From Ignavibacteriales bacterium (lineage in GTDB: Bacteria; Bacteroidota; Ignavibacteria; Ignavibacteriales; Melioribacteraceae): a DNA stretch of 64,000 nt. The stretch spans positions 868,001 through 932,000 of the forward strand of contig JAPLFF010000007.1 in assembly GCA_026390775.1 (NCBI GenBank), read 5' to 3'. A program made the translations under genes and the position numbers. The notes under the pieces are model-generated. The model was not told the origin of the DNA. It searched no databases and saw nothing but the letters and a program-made list of their open reading frames with translations. Below, piece after piece: positions 62,274-64,000 of the stretch. Numbering within the stretch: position 1 is the first letter of the stretch; each line of letters begins with the position of its first letter.

Positions 62274-63935
62274 TTATTTTGTCAAAGTCATCTTCTTCGA
62301 GATGTTTACATTATTTCCGGTTAATCTATAAATATAAATTCCACTTGGAAGTTTTGACCCATCGAACTTCACTTCATACCTTCCCGCAGTTTTCTCTTCA
62401 TTCATTAATTCGGCTGCTTCTCTTCCAAGTATATCAAATATTTTTAACGTCACTATTCCAGAAGTTGGTAGTTGATAACTGATGATAGTTTCCGGATTAA
62501 ATGGATTAGGGTAATTCTGGTATAATTGAAATGATAATGGAATTTCATTTTCGTTTACATCGTCGGGGAGGACTGTTTTACAACTGATCGAATATGGATT
62601 TTGCCAACTTGTTCCCGTGGCTGTCCCCTTAATTATAATATGATAAATCTTATCTTGAGCAGCATTGTTGACATCAAAGGTTTGGGTTCCGCTTTGAACA
62701 GCTTTACTGCTAAGTATCGTTGTCCCATCATATACATAAAGCGAATCCGCTCCTGAGTTTGTATTTGTAAACGTGATTTCCAATTTGCCGGATTGTGAAG
62801 CTTTATAAGAAAATGCATCAACATCGCGACTATTCCAATTCGTCCCGTGTGTAATGTATCCTTTTGTTAATTGGTTCTCCGGCAATTCATAAGCATAATT
62901 TGGGTCGGAAGGTTCATCTATTCCGCGAATTATGGCATGAACATTATTAGGTTCTTCAATATGATTTATGTTCAATAAAAGTGTATCTGCAGATTGGGGT
63001 GTTATAGTTGTTCCTGAATAAAGCCATTGGCAGGAAAGGTCTACAAGACCATCTTCGTTCCTTCCTAAATAGTTTGATGTTATCCATGTGTACCAAATAT
63101 TTGATGGTAATGGTATTGCCGAATTAAAAGATGTTCCGCTATTTAAACCAGTAATTAAATCTACCGGTGAACCATTGCAGTTGACATCTTTGTTATATGG
63201 TTGAGGATTCCATGCATAAGCAGATTCATTTCCGCCGAAAAGATATGGTGCGGTTGGTGTTGTAGGTGTTGTAAATCTTAAATCTCTGCATGCTTCACTG
63301 CTCTCATCTATACCGCTTAGAATTAGAAAAAGAATACCTCCAGTATGGTTACTGCCTAGATGAGGTGTACCTAAAGTAACAACGCGTGCAACGGAATGTC
63401 CTGATGCTGATGATTGATCAACCCAGTTACTACCACGTCCATTTGTTGTTCCATCGTAACCTCTTTGCAAGTATTCCCTTATCTCAAGTCCTCCCATAGA
63501 ATGCCCAATAAGAATTACTTTAGATGCATTTTCAATTGTCAGTACTGCTCTAATCATTTCTTTAAGAGCTATTCCCTGTTTATAAATAGCAGATTGATTA
63601 CTTAATGTATGAGAGGAATGTCCCGTAACTTGGAATCTGGTGTTATCAAAATTCATCACGTACAAACGATTGGGAGAAGGAGTAGAATTTCCATCTCTCC
63701 AACCAATAATTGAAATATCATTTGTAAGAGATGCCGTCGCTCGGTTTCCGTCATGGTCTAGGCAGACATCAAAGACTTTTGCACTTCCGCCAAGCGCTGT
63801 AATTGCCTGAGTCCATGTATTGTCACTCGACACTAATCCATGAAGGAAAATAATAGGGTAGGGATACTTTGCTGTTTGGCTAAAAAGATTTACGGAAAAT
63901 ATTACTAAGATTAAAAAAAGTAATTTTTTTCTCAT
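62274..63935 (-). CDS. Secreted lipase-like alpha/beta hydrolase with T9SS sorting signal
   Basis: A 553-residue secreted hydrolase. GGAGG lies before the ATG at 63933-63935; a GTG one codon upstream is also possible, and the frame extends to 63968. Signal peptide ends FSQT (about 20). The domain begins YPIIFLHGLVSSDNTW (oxyanion HG, about 25) and the nucleophile is in LIGHSMGGLEIREYL (Ser about 142), with a likely His in EEPNNVHAIIRG. From about 365 a beta region with a pre-peptidase-type strand layout (DVDAFSYKASQSGKLEITFT) follows, then the sorting domain (YQNYPNPFNPETIISYQL) ending SKKMTLTK. Related to PGAP1-like or triacylglycerol lipases; substrate unknown. Confidence 0.9.
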   Translation of the reverse strand: MRKKLLFLILVIFSVNLFSQTAKYPYPIIFLHGLVSSDNTWTQAITALGGSAKVFDVCLDHDGNRATASLTNDISIIGWRDGNSTPSPNRLYVMNFDNTRFQVTGHSSHTLSNQSAIYKQGIALKEMIRAVLTIENASKVILIGHSMGGLEIREYLQRGYDGTTNGRGSNWVDQSSASGHSVARVVTLGTPHLGSNHTGGILFLILSGIDESSEACRDLRFTTPTTPTAPYLFGGNESAYAWNPQPYNKDVNCNGSPVDLITGLNSGTSFNSAIPLPSNIWYTWITSNYLGRNEDGLVDLSCQWLYSGTTITPQSADTLLLNINHIEEPNNVHAIIRGIDEPSDPNYAYELPENQLTKGYITHGTNWNSRDVDAFSYKASQSGKLEITFTNTNSGADSLYVYDGTTILSSKAVQSGTQTFDVNNAAQDKIYHIIIKGTATGTSWQNPYSISCKTVLPDDVNENEIPLSFQLYQNYPNPFNPETIISYQLPTSGIVTLKIFDILGREAAELMNEEKTAGRYEVKFDGSKLPSGIYIYRLTGNNVNISKKMTLTK

Positions 63936-64000
63936 CACGGTATTCCTCCAATGCGATTTATACTTCATCTAAAACTAAGATTCATTTTATCTTTTGGAGA

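Noticed and set aside
1-64000. tRNA, rRNA, riboswitch, prophage or transposase genes
   Set aside because: I looked through intergenic regions and coding frames and saw no cloverleaf, rRNA-like, aptamer-like or transposase/integrase motif; short or diverged examples could be missed by eye.

Overview
The window is chromosomal DNA from an AT-rich bacterium, most likely a member of the Ignavibacteria (Bacteroidota/Chlorobiota side). The main evidence is that four large exported proteins end in a type IX secretion (T9SS) sorting domain opening with YPNPFNPTT/E or a close variant (YPNPFNSST in one), the form typical of that lineage. Supporting signs are lipoproteins and exported hydrolases, a DUF47/PiT phosphate pair, AmmeMemoRadiSam proteins and lamin-tail-domain proteins. 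This assignment is inference; I see no rRNA or tRNA gene to confirm it.

Layout. 1-3.4 kb: the start of an M16 peptidase, then an ECF sigma/anti-sigma/lipoprotein operon. 3.5-8 kb: glycyl-tRNA synthetase, a cupin, and phosphate genes (PiT and DUF47, with divergent PhoU). 8-19 kb: DinB-like protein, GH127 glycosidase, a tandem-repeat protein with a HELHE motif, an alpha/beta hydrolase, a lipoprotein, a Y-family polymerase, a DUF4905-amrA-amrB operon and tryptophanase. 18.9-20.8 kb: a small regulatory module of a membrane protein, a 66-aa HTH protein and further membrane proteins, with paired operator-like repeats and a decayed second regulator. 20.9-34 kb: mostly housekeeping genes (Yip1, RluE-like, PriA, DUF4920, thioredoxin, M16, HisN-like, TsaC/Sua5, PAS kinase, M24 peptidase). 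34-50 kb: a surface/secretome stretch with T9SS cargo (C39-like protease, subtilase, kelch protein), a GH13 amylase, a 1284-aa lamin-tail/CARDB protein, a stand-alone CarH-like B12 sensor and a PAP2-like enzyme. 50.3-57.4 kb: an M28-cyclophilin-FKBP fusion followed by an accessory patch. 57.5-64 kb: SpoIID-like, BatA-like and HflX genes, then a T9SS-sorted lipase-like hydrolase.

The most informative structure is the patch from about 52.69 to 56.89 kb. It carries an ankyrin lipoprotein, a truncated DUF6064 gene and a prolyl oligopeptidase, looks richer in G+C by eye, and is dense in palindromic repeats. Seven bases after the oligopeptidase stop lies a near-identical copy of the last 25 codons of the M28-PPIase gene that borders the other side of the patch. 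That is the footprint expected when DNA enters at the 3' end of a gene and displaces the old end. Other points worth following are the stand-alone B12 photoreceptor-like protein (W-x9-EH plus ExHxxG, no DNA-binding domain), the M28-cyclophilin-FKBP fusion, the HTH/membrane module and the duplicated HELHE-domain protein. No CRISPR array, prophage, transposase or integrase was recognised.
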